Counted from the first letter of the stretch, positions 43,751 to 53,030 are shown. The stretch is DNA of 64,000 nucleotides from an uncultured Tessaracoccus sp. (GCF_947255005.1 NZ_CAMYFI010000006.1:1-64000); one strand, 5' to 3'. Notes: generated from the sequence alone by a model not told the origin. Numbers and translations are program-made.

Positions 43751-44127
43751 GAGCCACTCCCTTCCTGTGTGCAGACAGGCTGACCGTTGATGCGTTTGAC
43801 TCGCTTTCGTGAACGACGTGGTGTGCTACCTTGACCGCGACAGCTACAGCGCAGAAGACTCGCCATGCAGGTAGGATCCGAACCGATGACAAGCGTTTAC
43901 GACGACGAAGCGCCTTGTCTGCCTGAACACCTCTCGTGCAAGCTACCGGCCAAACAACTCGATCCTCGAAACCTTTATGCCGCCCGAATACCGGAGCAAC
44001 CGTCTCGTGTGCGGCTGGAGTGATTTCTGTTCGAGAAAAAGGCAAGACAAAGAAGTGCATCTCCCAGCACCCGCGGCTCCCTAGTGGAAATCCCAGTTGA
44101 ATCGTGACAGGAAGGAGCGTGTCTCGC

Positions 44128-44484
44128 ATGGTAGAATTTATCCCCAATGCGGGTGCCTGTATTGCCACAAAAAATGTGCTAAATGGTGTCGGCGTGGTCA
44201 GGTGGATGGTCCGCCACCCCTCCCAGCACCCGGCTGATAACGGTTGGTTCATCATGGGGCATCTCGACACCGAAGAATACCTCGCGGACACGAGTAACTA
44301 TCAAATCACTGATTTCAATCTCCTGTGCAGTATTGAGCCGGCGCTCATTGGAATCTGGAACCTTCCCGTCGGTTCAGATCTACAAATCGTGCGCGATGAA
44401 CTAGGGATTCGCATCGTCGACACTCCCACCGGGCGAGAAATCCCTCTAGAAGAGCAGTACATTCCACCACGGTTCCGCAAGTAA
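44128..44484 (+). CDS. DUF2185 / Imm33-like protein
   Basis: A 118-residue protein matching DUF2185: ACIATKNVLNGVGVVRWMVR, DNGWFIMGHLDTEEY and the C-terminal NLLCSIEPALIGIWNLPVGSDL. The family is listed among immunity proteins of polymorphic toxins. No partner toxin is visible nearby, so it may be an orphan. ATG at 44128 has GGAG about 11 bases upstream. Confidence 0.8.
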   Translation: MVEFIPNAGACIATKNVLNGVGVVRWMVRHPSQHPADNGWFIMGHLDTEEYLADTSNYQITDFNLLCSIEPALIGIWNLPVGSDLQIVRDELGIRIVDTPTGREIPLEEQYIPPRFRK

Positions 44485-44616
44485 ACCAGCGCGGTCATCC
44501 GCCTACCGTGACCGTCGTTTGTGATTCACAAGCACCGCCTGTTGCAGCCCAAAGGGACGCGGCGGTTCGTGCACGGGATTGACCTTCTCGTAACGTCAAT
44601 GTTTACGGTGGTGAGC

Positions 44617-45522
44617 ATGACAATCTCGATGATCGACAGCCTCGCTGGCATGCGGCGTCTCGCACAGGCACCACCTGGCGAGTGGGATGCGGCGGTCCGC
44701 GAATTGTGGGCGCCAATGGCCGATATGCATTCCTTCATCCCGGGCAACCTGGATCTAACCCAGGTGCACGCCAACAACTTCGGGTTCGGACCTGGCGCCT
44801 CCAGCGACCTCATTCTCGATACCCTCCATACTTTAGAATCAGCCGATGCCTGGGGGCGGATTGAGCGGGCTTTGCAAGACGGACTGGAGCGCTTATCGAC
44901 GGCTCATCCGGGTATGGACATGCCGGACCTTCGAGTGCTGCTCATCCTGGGCGACCCCGGCAATCAGCATTTCATGGACGAGCTTCGCGGGTTGTCGGCC
45001 CTCGGTGGGATCAGCGGCTTCATCACGATCACCGTCTGGCCCACCCCTGAGGTGTTGAGTCGATTGGAGGGCATCGCTTTGCACGAAGTCCACCACAATG
45101 TGCGCTACTCGCCAGGCGGCGTGCCGTGGGACCCTCGAACGGTTACCGTGGGTGAGCACGTCGTAGCCGAGGGATTGGCGGACCTATTCGCTGCGGAGGC
45201 CAGCGGTACGCAGGGGTTCACGCACTTCGTCGCAGAAGAAACACGCGCGAATAATGACGTTCTGGAACGGGTGGTCGAGGGTTTGGAAGTGACCGGGATG
45301 CAGCATTTCAGCGCGTGGTTGCTGGGCGATGCCAGCGCACGCTTATTCGGCGTCACCCCTGTGGGTCTACCCACGGGCGCTGGTTATGCGGCTGGTGTCC
45401 GTATCGTCGAAGCCTACTTGTCCCAGACAGGCCGAAGTGCCGCCGACTGCGTGACGCTGCCCGCCGCCGACATCCTGGCTGTGGCCCTGCCACAGCTGGG
45501 GCTCACCACAACCGCGCATTGA
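44617..45522 (+). CDS. DUF2268 putative zinc-dependent protease
   Basis: A 301-residue protein with a zinc motif HEVHHNVRY (HExxH) and downstream EGLADLFAAE as likely third-ligand region, as in the YjaZ/DUF2268 family. ATG at 44617 (TISMIDSLAGMRRL) matches the family start and has a GGTGGTGAG site. The stop is 5 bases before the MerR gene, which probably regulates or co-acts with it. Confidence 0.82.
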   Translation: MTISMIDSLAGMRRLAQAPPGEWDAAVRELWAPMADMHSFIPGNLDLTQVHANNFGFGPGASSDLILDTLHTLESADAWGRIERALQDGLERLSTAHPGMDMPDLRVLLILGDPGNQHFMDELRGLSALGGISGFITITVWPTPEVLSRLEGIALHEVHHNVRYSPGGVPWDPRTVTVGEHVVAEGLADLFAAEASGTQGFTHFVAEETRANNDVLERVVEGLEVTGMQHFSAWLLGDASARLFGVTPVGLPTGAGYAAGVRIVEAYLSQTGRSAADCVTLPAADILAVALPQLGLTTTAH

Positions 45523-45527
45523 TTAGG

Positions 45528-46301
45528 GTGAGCACAGTGGAGTGGACGGTGAAAGAACTGGCTCAACGTGCCGGGATCAGCCCTCGGACCCTGCGGCACT
45601 ACCACCACATCGGGCTCCTGAGCCCTGACCGAATCGGGGCAAACGGCTATCGCTACTACGGGCAGAGCGCCGTGGCACGCCTCCAACGCATCCTGCTGTT
45701 GCGCGACGCGGGCCTTTCCTTGACTGACATTGCCACCGTCCTCGACTCCCAACACAACGAGGCCGACGAAGTGGCGGCTTTGGAGGAACACGTCGTCAGG
45801 CTCCGGCGTGAGAGCGAGGCCCTGAACCGACGCATCGCGTCCGTCGAGCACACCATCGCCATGCGTCGTGAGGGACGCCAGCCGCGCATGGACATGATGC
45901 TCGAAGGGTTCAACGACCGCTACGAGACGGAAGTGGTTGCCCAGTGGGGACAAAAGGCCTTCGACGTATCCAACCAGTGGTGGCACAACAAGACCCTCGC
46001 GCAGCAACAACGGTTCCAGGCCGACGCCGAGCAACTCCTCGCACGCTGGGGCGAGCTGCATGCGGCTGGGCACAGTCCGTCCAGCCCCGAGGCACAGGCC
46101 CACGCCGCCGCACATGTGGCATGGTTTGCCGACATCCCCGGCACACCAACTCACTCCACCGACCCAGCCAATGCGACCGCCATGGTGCAAGGAATGGCGC
46201 ACTTCTACGTCGCCAACCCAGACTTTCATCCCGTCTTCGGAAGCTCTGAGGCGGCCGACTTCGCCGCCGAGGCACTACTGATCCACGTCCGCCAGCTCTG
46301 A
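45528..46301 (+). CDS. MerR-family regulator with TipA-like effector domain
   Basis: A 257-residue protein. The MerR HTH is TVKELAQRAGISPRTLRHYHHIGLLSPDRIGANGYRYY, followed by a dimer helix and a TipAS-type C-terminal domain (EGFNDRYETEVVAQWG, then FYVANPDFHPVFGSSEAADFAAEAL). TipAS domains bind thiopeptide-like antibiotics covalently through a Cys; no Cys is present here, so ligand binding would differ. Likely controls the protease gene upstream. Confidence 0.86.
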   Translation: MSTVEWTVKELAQRAGISPRTLRHYHHIGLLSPDRIGANGYRYYGQSAVARLQRILLLRDAGLSLTDIATVLDSQHNEADEVAALEEHVVRLRRESEALNRRIASVEHTIAMRREGRQPRMDMMLEGFNDRYETEVVAQWGQKAFDVSNQWWHNKTLAQQQRFQADAEQLLARWGELHAAGHSPSSPEAQAHAAAHVAWFADIPGTPTHSTDPANATAMVQGMAHFYVANPDFHPVFGSSEAADFAAEALLIHVRQL

Positions 46302-46386
46302 CGCTCCCTGGCACCACGCACATAAGACGTTTACGAGCCCGATCACCCACCGGGAGTGCACGTCCTCCAGTAACGAACTCGTTGGA

Positions 46387-46645
46387 TTAGGCCGGAGCCA
46401 GCACTGGCATACCGACTTCTTCGGCCGCTGCAGCCGTTCGCACGTCATAGGTGAGGAGAGCATCCGTCTGCAGGTCGATGGCTGTAGCGAGATACAGTGC
46501 GTCGAGGGAGCGTAGATTCGCTCCGGGCAAGAGGCCTGCGTGCGTGAATTGAGCCGGTTCAAGCTCGAACAACGAGACCTTCGCAAGCATCGAGGTGACC
46601 AGCCCCTGGCTGAGGGCTGGGATGCGCTGAACCGCTCGACGGAGT
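46387..46645 (-). pseudogene. PIN-domain (VapC-like) C-terminal fragment
   Basis: About 85 residues of a PIN ribonuclease end: LRSLDALYLATAIDLQTDALLTYDVRTAAAAEEVGMPVLAPA contains the DA.h/D...TyD acidic positions. The gene is cut at 46645 by an IS3-type element. Its N-terminal half, with the first catalytic Asp, is not found on the other side of the IS, and no antitoxin is seen. Confidence 0.8.
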
Positions 46646-46672
46646 TGGATCGCCCCGGGTGTGGTGGAGAGT

Positions 46673-47614
46673 TCATAGTGGTACGTCGGCCATCTCTGGC
46701 TGACTGGTTTCAGTGTAGTAGTGTTCCTCGAACTGCGCTGGAGCGAGGTCGTTGCAGTACGAATGCGGGCGGGTGTGGTTATACCAATGCACCCATTCCA
46801 TGGTCGCGAATTCCACAGCATCACCACCGGTCCACGGACCTTCCCGCCACACCATCTCTTTCTTGTATAGCTTATTAAGCGCTTCCGCTGCGGCATTACC
46901 GTAGGAATCCCCAGTCGAACCGACCGAGGCTTCTATTCCAGCTTCACGCAGCCGCTCCGTATAGGCAATGGAAACATACTGGCTCCCCTTGTCCGAATGA
47001 TGAATTAACTGATCGATATTCCTGTTCTTTCGTTTCCTTTCCCAGAGCGCATGCTCCAGAGCATCCAGCGCTATATCGGTCCGCAACGTCGTATCGACTC
47101 GCCACCCAACAATCATCCGAGAACACAGATCCATGACGAACGCGACATAGACGAAGTCACTCCATGTCAGCACATAGGTGATATCGGCCACCCAGCGAGT
47201 GTTAGGAGTGTCTGCGGTGAAATCCCGCTCGACGAGGTCACCAGGATACGAGGCGGTCTTAGGCTGCCGTGTCGTAGTCGTCGACCGGGCATTAGGCACC
47301 CCGGCCAGCCCCAGAGCGCGCATACGACCTTCGACCGTGCACCTGGCGATCGGCTCGTCCGGGTACAGTCGGCGCAGCATCACCCACACGTTCCGTGCCC
47401 CGAACAATCCACGATTATCGAAATGCACACTCCGAATCCGATCATCCCACTTCGCATCAGCTCGCCTCCGGGCTGAAACCGGTCTCGCCTTGCTCGCGTA
47501 CCACGAGCTCGCAGCGACCTGTACACCTGTCTGAGACAGTGTTCGACAGATCGGCTCGACTCCGAACTCATCACGATGATCATCGATGAAACCATCGATA
47601 TCACTCAGCGGCGG
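46673..47614 (-). CDS. IS3 transposase OrfB
   Basis: The DDE integrase core: D in TRWVADITYVL, D in HHSDKGSQYVS, E in NAAAEALNKLYKKE. The frame is open from about 47614, starting ..DIDGFIDDHRDEFGVEPICRTL, -1 relative to orfA, so OrfAB is probably made by programmed -1 frameshifting near the end of orfA. Within OrfB, GTG at 47428 gives a shorter product. Confidence 0.88.
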   Translation of the reverse strand, partial: PPLSDIDGFIDDHRDEFGVEPICRTLSQTGVQVAASSWYASKARPVSARRRADAKWDDRIRSVHFDNRGLFGARNVWVMLRRLYPDEPIARCTVEGRMRALGLAGVPNARSTTTTRQPKTASYPGDLVERDFTADTPNTRWVADITYVLTWSDFVYVAFVMDLCSRMIVGWRVDTTLRTDIALDALEHALWERKRKNRNIDQLIHHSDKGSQYVSIAYTERLREAGIEASVGSTGDSYGNAAAEALNKLYKKEMVWREGPWTGGDAVEFATMEWVHWYNHTRPHSYCNDLAPAQFEEHYYTETSQPEMADVPL

Positions 47615-47925
47615 TCGAGCTCCGCCTGGGCAAAATACGCACTCGCTTTCCGCAGGATCTCATTAGCTCGACGCAGTTCTCGAACTTCTTTTTCCAAGTC
47701 CATGATGCGTTGTTTATCATCGCTAGTCATTCCTGGCGCTTTACCGGAATCCACATGATGTTGCTTCACCCAATTACGGAGGGTGTTCTTGTTGATTCCA
47801 ACCTGTTCACCGACCAGCCGGCACGCGGTACTCACAGCCAGCGCGGGTTCATTGACCAGCTTCTCATTGACCATGCGCACAGCGCGGTCACGGACCTCTG
47901 CAGGATACTTACTCAGTGCGGGCAT
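47605..47925 (-). CDS. IS3 transposase OrfA
   Basis: A 106-residue HTH protein: YPAEVRDRAVRMVNEKL, GEQVGINKNTLRNWVKQH and a leucine-zipper-like IMDLEKEVRELRRANEILRKASAYFA. Canonical for IS3 OrfA. It ends inside the -1 overlap with orfB. Confidence 0.92.
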   Translation of the reverse strand: MPALSKYPAEVRDRAVRMVNEKLVNEPALAVSTACRLVGEQVGINKNTLRNWVKQHHVDSGKAPGMTSDDKQRIMDLEKEVRELRRANEILRKASAYFAQAELDRR

Positions 47926-48026
47926 GTTCCTATCCTCTCGGTTAGATCAAACCCTCCACCACACCCGGGGCGATCCAACTTCGCCGAGTAGGTGCGCCAA
48001 CACAGCCCGAGAGCCTCGCGCGGCTG

Positions 48027-48377
48027 TCAGGCCGTGGGCATTGGCGAACGTGACAGCAGGCGCCGGTCGCGACGCTTAGCAGTGCGGGCGCGCACCAACA
48101 GCACTACGCTCACCGGGCCCATGACCAGGAACTTGAACGCGTTCCAGATGCACAGCAGCATCAGCAGGTGGAACCAACCGGGCGCACCGTTCTCGATGAG
48201 AATCGTCAGGATGTTCGCGACCGCAAGGCACGGGATGGCCAGCAGCATCGCAGGTACGCCCCACCTCAGCCCCCGCCGCGTGCAGAGCCTGTTCAACACG
48301 ATGTTGGTCGGCATGTAGCGGTGCGGGAAGTCACGCGTGTGGATGCTCGCGGCCCAGATCAGGCGAAACATGAGCAC
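48027..48377 (-). CDS. Small conserved membrane protein, copy 1
   Basis: A 116-residue protein with two hydrophobic helices (WGVPAMLLAIPCLAVANILTILI and FHLLMLLCIWNAFKFLVMGPVSVVLL). It shares the sequence MFRLIW and most of RYMPTNI-L---CTRRGL-WGVP with the protein at 59205-59555. Proteins of this type are often labelled sulfate permease in databases, which I do not trust at this size. GTG at 48377 or ATG at 48371. It faces ietAS back to back. Confidence 0.8.
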   Translation of the reverse strand: MLMFRLIWAASIHTRDFPHRYMPTNIVLNRLCTRRGLRWGVPAMLLAIPCLAVANILTILIENGAPGWFHLLMLLCIWNAFKFLVMGPVSVVLLVRARTAKRRDRRLLSRSPMPTA

Positions 48378-48486
48378 AGTCCCCTCCTCGTCACCGGCGA
48401 CAAGGAAACAAGAGGACCACTCAAGCCGAAGCCGTCAGGTTATCCACCGCATCCAGCGGTGGGCCACGCAGGTAGAGGCCACCTAC
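48378..48486 (-). promoter_or_regulatory. Conserved structured leader, copy 1
   Basis: Upstream of the small membrane gene, about 109 bases closely match the leader at 59556-59667. The shared parts are a perfect hairpin CCACCGC-(5)-GCGGTGG at 48444-48462, a GGTAG/CTACC-type stem, and CTTGTCGCCGG..GACGAGGAG next to the start, in which the ribosome-binding region could pair. Likely a cis-regulatory RNA. Confidence 0.55.
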
Positions 48487-48637
48487 AGGTAACCATGCTG
48501 CCTGGCAGTCGCGGGGAAGTGAACCCGCCGCTGTCGCGCGAGGACCTGGGTGTCCACGGCGGCGAGGCTCTCTCGGTTCCAGGTGCTCGCCGCTAAGATG
48601 GTGCAAGGGTAACGGCTAGCGGTTCAAGGAGGCAGAG

Positions 48638-49594
48638 ATGGCGCGTGCTGACCTGCTACTTGATCTCGTCGAAGCCGAGAGACGTGGTGACCGAGACCGA
48701 TTTCGCGTTCTCGTCGAAGCTGTAATCGCTGAGGAGCGAGCCAACCAGCACCACCTTGTCGCCGACCGCTTGTCCGAGCTGATTACAACCACTGGGCAGA
48801 GCGCTCCGCGTGACGACCACGCCGCAGCTATGCGCGACCTGATCCAGGAGATCGTTCCTCAACGCCGCTTGGAAGAGCTAGAGCTTGCACCGGTCCCTCG
48901 TCGGGTCGTCGCTGAGTTGATTGAAGAGCACAAGCGTTCCGAGCTGCTCCGCAGCTACGGAATCGAGCCCCGCAATCGACTCCTGTTGTCTGGTCCGCCG
49001 GGTAACGGCAAAACCAGCGTCGCCGAGGCGATCGCCTCAGAACTGATGCTGCCCTTCTACGTCATCCGTTATGAAGGAGTGGTCTCAAGCTTCTTGGGCG
49101 AAACCGCTGCACGGCTCGACAATGCCTTCGAATTCGCACGGACGCGCCGTTGTGTTCTGTTTTTCGACGAACTTGACACCATCGCTAAAGAGCGATCGGA
49201 CGAGCACGAGACAGGAGAGATCAAGCGCGTGGTCTCGACACTGCTGCTCCAGATCGACCGGCTGCCTCCGCATGTCCTTCTAGTCGGGGCAACAAACCAC
49301 AGCGAGCTTCTCGACCGGGCAGCATGGCGACGCTTCCAAATCCGCGCCGAACTCGAACCACCCAGCCGTGCTCAAGCGACACGCTTTCTCGAACGCCTCG
49401 CCGCCCGGATGGGCGGTGATCTCGGATTTGCCCCGCGCACTCTGGCGGACAAACTTGCGGGAGCTAGCTTCTCCGAACTGGAAGAGTTCGCTCTCGACGT
49501 GCGTCGCAGGGCAGTCCTCGAACTCCCCAACAGTAACCTCCGGAAGATCGTCCAAGAACGTCTGGAGCACAGACGAGATCAGGCGACGGGATGA
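48638..49594 (+). CDS. ietA: AAA+ ATPase IetA-like
   Basis: A 318-residue AAA+ protein: N-terminal helical part, Walker A GPPGNGKT (residues 119-126), Walker B CVLFFDELD (Asp177/Glu178), sensor-1 LLVGATNHSELLD, then RRF as arginine-finger region. It is paired with a subtilisin-like protease with 4-nt overlap, the ietAS arrangement, known first from plasmid incompatibility/exclusion and later reported as an anti-phage system. Probably remodels or feeds substrates to IetS. Confidence 0.88.
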   Translation: MARADLLLDLVEAERRGDRDRFRVLVEAVIAEERANQHHLVADRLSELITTTGQSAPRDDHAAAMRDLIQEIVPQRRLEELELAPVPRRVVAELIEEHKRSELLRSYGIEPRNRLLLSGPPGNGKTSVAEAIASELMLPFYVIRYEGVVSSFLGETAARLDNAFEFARTRRCVLFFDELDTIAKERSDEHETGEIKRVVSTLLLQIDRLPPHVLLVGATNHSELLDRAAWRRFQIRAELEPPSRAQATRFLERLAARMGGDLGFAPRTLADKLAGASFSELEEFALDVRRRAVLELPNSNLRKIVQERLEHRRDQATG

Positions 49595-52209
49595 CGGCCG
49601 AACCTCGGCCCCTCCTGACATTCGGGCCACCAAAGGTTGCAGGCCGACCAAAACAGAAAACACGCCCTCTGCCTCGCTTGTCCAAACCAACCAGCGGCAG
49701 GCAGGGCGCACGCCTGACACCGCAATTTGGTGAACTGCGCTCGGCGTTCGATGCCGAGCGCGCACGTCTCTCGCCTGACGCGCGGGATGAGGTAGATCCG
49801 GCCTTGGTAGTGGTCTTTGACCTCGCCGGAAGCGTCACGGAGTTCCGCAACGCGATCAACAAAGTCGACGGGCTCGAGTTCTTGTCTGAATTGATCGGGG
49901 AGCAATCTGACCCTGACGACGATTTCCACATGGTGGAGTCCAAGAGCGGCCGTACGGACAAGCCCGTTCAGCACTCCCTGTACCTGATGCTGTCGAACGC
50001 AAAAGCGATTGATCAACTCCTCAGCTTGTTCAAGACTTGGCAAACAGACCCGACAACAAAGTTTGCTCGTGGCCTCGGCAGGTTCAAGACAGCGTTCGAA
50101 CAGCTCACCTCAATCAGACGCTGGGGGCCAGAGGATCGCATCCGAGAGACCGGCCTTCGCGAACAGTGGCAAGAGACGCTCGACCTCGTCGGCCAATCCG
50201 TGAGCACTGTGATGGTTGAAATCGAGCTGTGGTACCGCTCCGATGCTAGACAGCGCGCCACCGCGCAAGCGCACGTCGAGAAAGTCATCGCCGACAGTGG
50301 CGGGCGTGTGCTCGATCGCTCTCAGATCGGGGAGATCAGCTACCACGCCCTGCTTGCCGAAATGCCGATTCAACAGGTTCATTCACTGACCACCGAGGGT
50401 GCCGAGTCGATCCAACTGCTGGCCACAGACGAAGTCATGTTTGTCAGTCCGTTCACCCCTATGCACGTCGCACCGCCGACCGCGGAAACGAGTATTCAGT
50501 TCGACCTGGAACCCCGAAGAGGTGCCCCTTCTGAGTTGCCTAGGGTCGCCTTGCTGGATGGGTTGCCGTTCGCTAACCATGACGCCCTCGCAGGTCGACT
50601 GGTAGTCGATGATCCTGATGGTCTTGGCGAGGACTACCCGCTGGCCTCTCGTTACCACGGCACGGCGATGGCGTCCTTGATCATTCATGGAGACCTTGCC
50701 ACCCGCAGTGAACCGATCGACCGGCCCCTTTATGTGCGTCCAATCATGCAACCCCACGAGTTTATGTCAGGACACGAACAGACCCTGCCAAACAGGCTGT
50801 TCCCTGACTTGCTACACCGCGCGGTCAAGCGAATCGTTGAAGGTGATGCCGGCCACGACCCTGTCGCACCCAGCGTGCGCGTCATCAACCTCTCCATCGG
50901 GTCCCAAGCACGAGCGCTTGTGAGAAGAATGAGCCCTGTTGGCCGGCTACTCGACTGGCTAGCTCATTCCTACAACCTGCTGTTCATCGTCAGCGCTGGC
51001 AATCATCTCGGCCCAATCACAATTCCCGTTGCCGTGGCCAGCGACCCCGAATCCGCTCGATCCGCTGCAATCCGAACCCTCCACGACAGTGCGCTGTTGC
51101 GCGGCATCCTCCCTCCAGGAGATGCTCTCAACGCACTCACCATCGGAGCGACCCACACCGACGGACTCGGCGATATCGACGTACCAGACACCGCCTGGGA
51201 CATTACGCACCCGAACGGACCTGCCCACTATAGCGCGACGGGACCCGGCGTCGATCGATCAGTCAAGCCCGACCTGCATCACACCGGTGGCAGAGCGCTC
51301 TACACCCGCCCTGTCATTCCAGCCGATCGCCTAGAAACCGTTGCCGTGGAACTGGCCCAGACCGCAACTACCGGTCCGGGGCTCCAGGTGGCTGCACCTG
51401 GGCGAGCAGGCGCAACCAACCACACCGTCTTCAGCGTCGGCACGAGCAACGCAACGGCACTGGTGACGCGCGAGGCCAGCCGACTCTTCGATGTCCTTGA
51501 AGCTGGCTCCGACGATTCAGAAGACGCGCCGCTGCCAGATCCTCAATATCATCCCCTACTAGTGAGAGCCCTCCTTGCCCATGCGACAAGCTGGGGCGAT
51601 TGGGAACCGCAACTGCGCCGCGAACTCAAGCTGAGCAAGCAGGAAGCTCGTCGACGCCTGACCGCGCTTCTGGGCTACGGGCGCCTCGACACAGATCGAC
51701 TCGGCGCTGGGGCCACAAACAGAGCAGTCCTAGTCAGCGGAGGGCTGATAGCCGGCGACCAACGTCACACCTATGAGTTGCCACTCCCGCCTTCGCTTCG
51801 TGCACGCGCAGAATGGCATCGCCTCACCATCACCCTGGCGTACATGGCACCCACTGTCAGTCGGCTCAACCGCTACCGAAGTGCGAAGGTGTACTTCGCC
51901 ACTCCAGACAAGCAACTCGCAGGCGGACAACGCATTGATGCGGAGCACAACTCGGTCAGGCGCGGGAGCCTCCAACACGAGATCGTCCAAGGCAGCCGCG
52001 CCATGGTGTTCGGCGACGATGACACGTTCCCGATCCACGTTGAATGCATGGACGACGCCGAACACCTTGGTGCTGGTAAGACGGTGCGATACGCACTCGT
52101 GGTCTCCATCGAGACAGCAGCGCAGACCTCGACCACGATCCACGACGAAGTACGGGCAAGACTGCGGCAACAAGCCCGCGATCGCACGCGCGGCCGGGTA
52201 CAGAGCTGA
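49591..52209 (+). CDS. ietS: Subtilisin-like protease IetS-like
   Basis: An 872-residue S8 peptidase. About 310 residues of N-terminal domain precede the catalytic domain, with Asp323 (VALLDGLPF), His356 (RYHGTAMASL) and Ser619 (VGTSNATALV) in family order and oxyanion region around SAGNHLG. A C-terminal beta-rich part of about 180 residues follows. No signal peptide, so it acts in the cytosol with IetA. All catalytic residues are present, so the pair looks functional. Confidence 0.88.
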   Translation: MTAEPRPLLTFGPPKVAGRPKQKTRPLPRLSKPTSGRQGARLTPQFGELRSAFDAERARLSPDARDEVDPALVVVFDLAGSVTEFRNAINKVDGLEFLSELIGEQSDPDDDFHMVESKSGRTDKPVQHSLYLMLSNAKAIDQLLSLFKTWQTDPTTKFARGLGRFKTAFEQLTSIRRWGPEDRIRETGLREQWQETLDLVGQSVSTVMVEIELWYRSDARQRATAQAHVEKVIADSGGRVLDRSQIGEISYHALLAEMPIQQVHSLTTEGAESIQLLATDEVMFVSPFTPMHVAPPTAETSIQFDLEPRRGAPSELPRVALLDGLPFANHDALAGRLVVDDPDGLGEDYPLASRYHGTAMASLIIHGDLATRSEPIDRPLYVRPIMQPHEFMSGHEQTLPNRLFPDLLHRAVKRIVEGDAGHDPVAPSVRVINLSIGSQARALVRRMSPVGRLLDWLAHSYNLLFIVSAGNHLGPITIPVAVASDPESARSAAIRTLHDSALLRGILPPGDALNALTIGATHTDGLGDIDVPDTAWDITHPNGPAHYSATGPGVDRSVKPDLHHTGGRALYTRPVIPADRLETVAVELAQTATTGPGLQVAAPGRAGATNHTVFSVGTSNATALVTREASRLFDVLEAGSDDSEDAPLPDPQYHPLLVRALLAHATSWGDWEPQLRRELKLSKQEARRRLTALLGYGRLDTDRLGAGATNRAVLVSGGLIAGDQRHTYELPLPPSLRARAEWHRLTITLAYMAPTVSRLNRYRSAKVYFATPDKQLAGGQRIDAEHNSVRRGSLQHEIVQGSRAMVFGDDDTFPIHVECMDDAEHLGAGKTVRYALVVSIETAAQTSTTIHDEVRARLRQQARDRTRGRVQS

Positions 52210-52259
52210 TAAATCACGGTGAAGGACTGCATACTCTGGCCCAGCTCCTGTTGGGAACA

Positions 52260-52754
52260 TCAGCGTTGGTCATGATGTCTTGAGCTCTTGCCGAGACCGT
52301 GGGACTCCGTTCGGATACGACCGTGCGTGTCGAGCATCATGACGCAGGCGGCGATCAAGTGTTTGCGGACTGTCCCCGCGGTGTAGCCGAACTTGTTGCC
52401 CACACGCTCCAGTGAAGCCCCCTGCTCATACATGGACCGCATCAGCCGAATCTCGCTGATCGACGGGGAGTGGTTGCGGAGGACGACACCGCCTTCTCGC
52501 AGGAGGCGAGAGAGTCGCTCGTCTCCAATGCCAACCTGTCGGGCCACAGCCTTCAGGGACGCGCCGGCAGCGTAAGCGGCTTCCGCTCGTTGAAGGACGC
52601 CTTCGGATGCTCGCGGCGCCTGCTGTGGGTGGCGCCGGCGCCTCTGGCGGTGTGACCTGTGCCGTCCAACGCGGATCGACCGGTGCATTCGCACCATCTG
52701 AATTACGGCCGGGGCAAGTTTCGACAAGCTTCCCGCTAGCTCCACTCCACGCAC
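52260..52754 (-). CDS. Two-HTH protein, serine recombinase partner
   Basis: A 164-residue basic protein with two Hin-like motifs: AAYAAGASLKAVARQVGIGDERLSRLL and MYEQGASLERVGNKFGYTAGTVRKHL. Such genes often follow large serine recombinases. Here it overlaps the end of a recombinase remnant. It is related to the truncated copy at 35534-35690. Function unproven; a regulator or directionality factor is possible. GTG at 52754 or 52745. Confidence 0.75.
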   Translation of the reverse strand: MRGVELAGSLSKLAPAVIQMVRMHRSIRVGRHRSHRQRRRRHPQQAPRASEGVLQRAEAAYAAGASLKAVARQVGIGDERLSRLLREGGVVLRNHSPSISEIRLMRSMYEQGASLERVGNKFGYTAGTVRKHLIAACVMMLDTHGRIRTESHGLGKSSRHHDQR

Positions 52755-53030
52755 AAGGCTCGAACCTTTGCCATCATTGGCGGTTTCGGTTCGGGCCTTG
52801 TTGCCGTCTTGAACCCAGCGATGAGGGCATTGGCGTTGGTCCCTGGGTCGAGGAGCATCTCGAAGGATTCGTTGTTCTGGACTCGGAGTTGATCGTCTTC
52901 GTCAATGCAGATCCTAGTGAAGAACGCTTGGCTGCAGAGGCACCGGTTGGCGTTATTGCAGCGTGCGTAGACATCGGCGCAGTTGGCGAGCACGTTGAGG
53001 GCTTCACCGAGGTGGGCTCGAGTGCACGCA
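52736..53030 (-). pseudogene. C-terminal remnant of a second serine recombinase
   Basis: About 95 residues remain: LGEALNVLANCADVYARCNNANRCLCSQAFFTRICIDEDDQLR followed by FEMLLDPGTN, matching the C-terminal region of large serine recombinases (compare LANQAFYHRILITEDEKAV in the first locus). The rest of the enzyme is gone. Nothing else occupies this stretch. Confidence 0.78.

Larger units (their letters stand above)
46646..47977 (-). mobile_element. IS3-family insertion sequence
   Basis: 1332 bp bounded by perfect inverted repeats starting TGGATCGCCCCGGGTGTGG at 46646-46669 and their complement at 47954-47977. Contains orfA and orfB on the minus strand. The three bases on either side (AGT, ACT) are not a direct duplicate, so the flanks have probably been rearranged since insertion. 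Confidence 0.9.
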
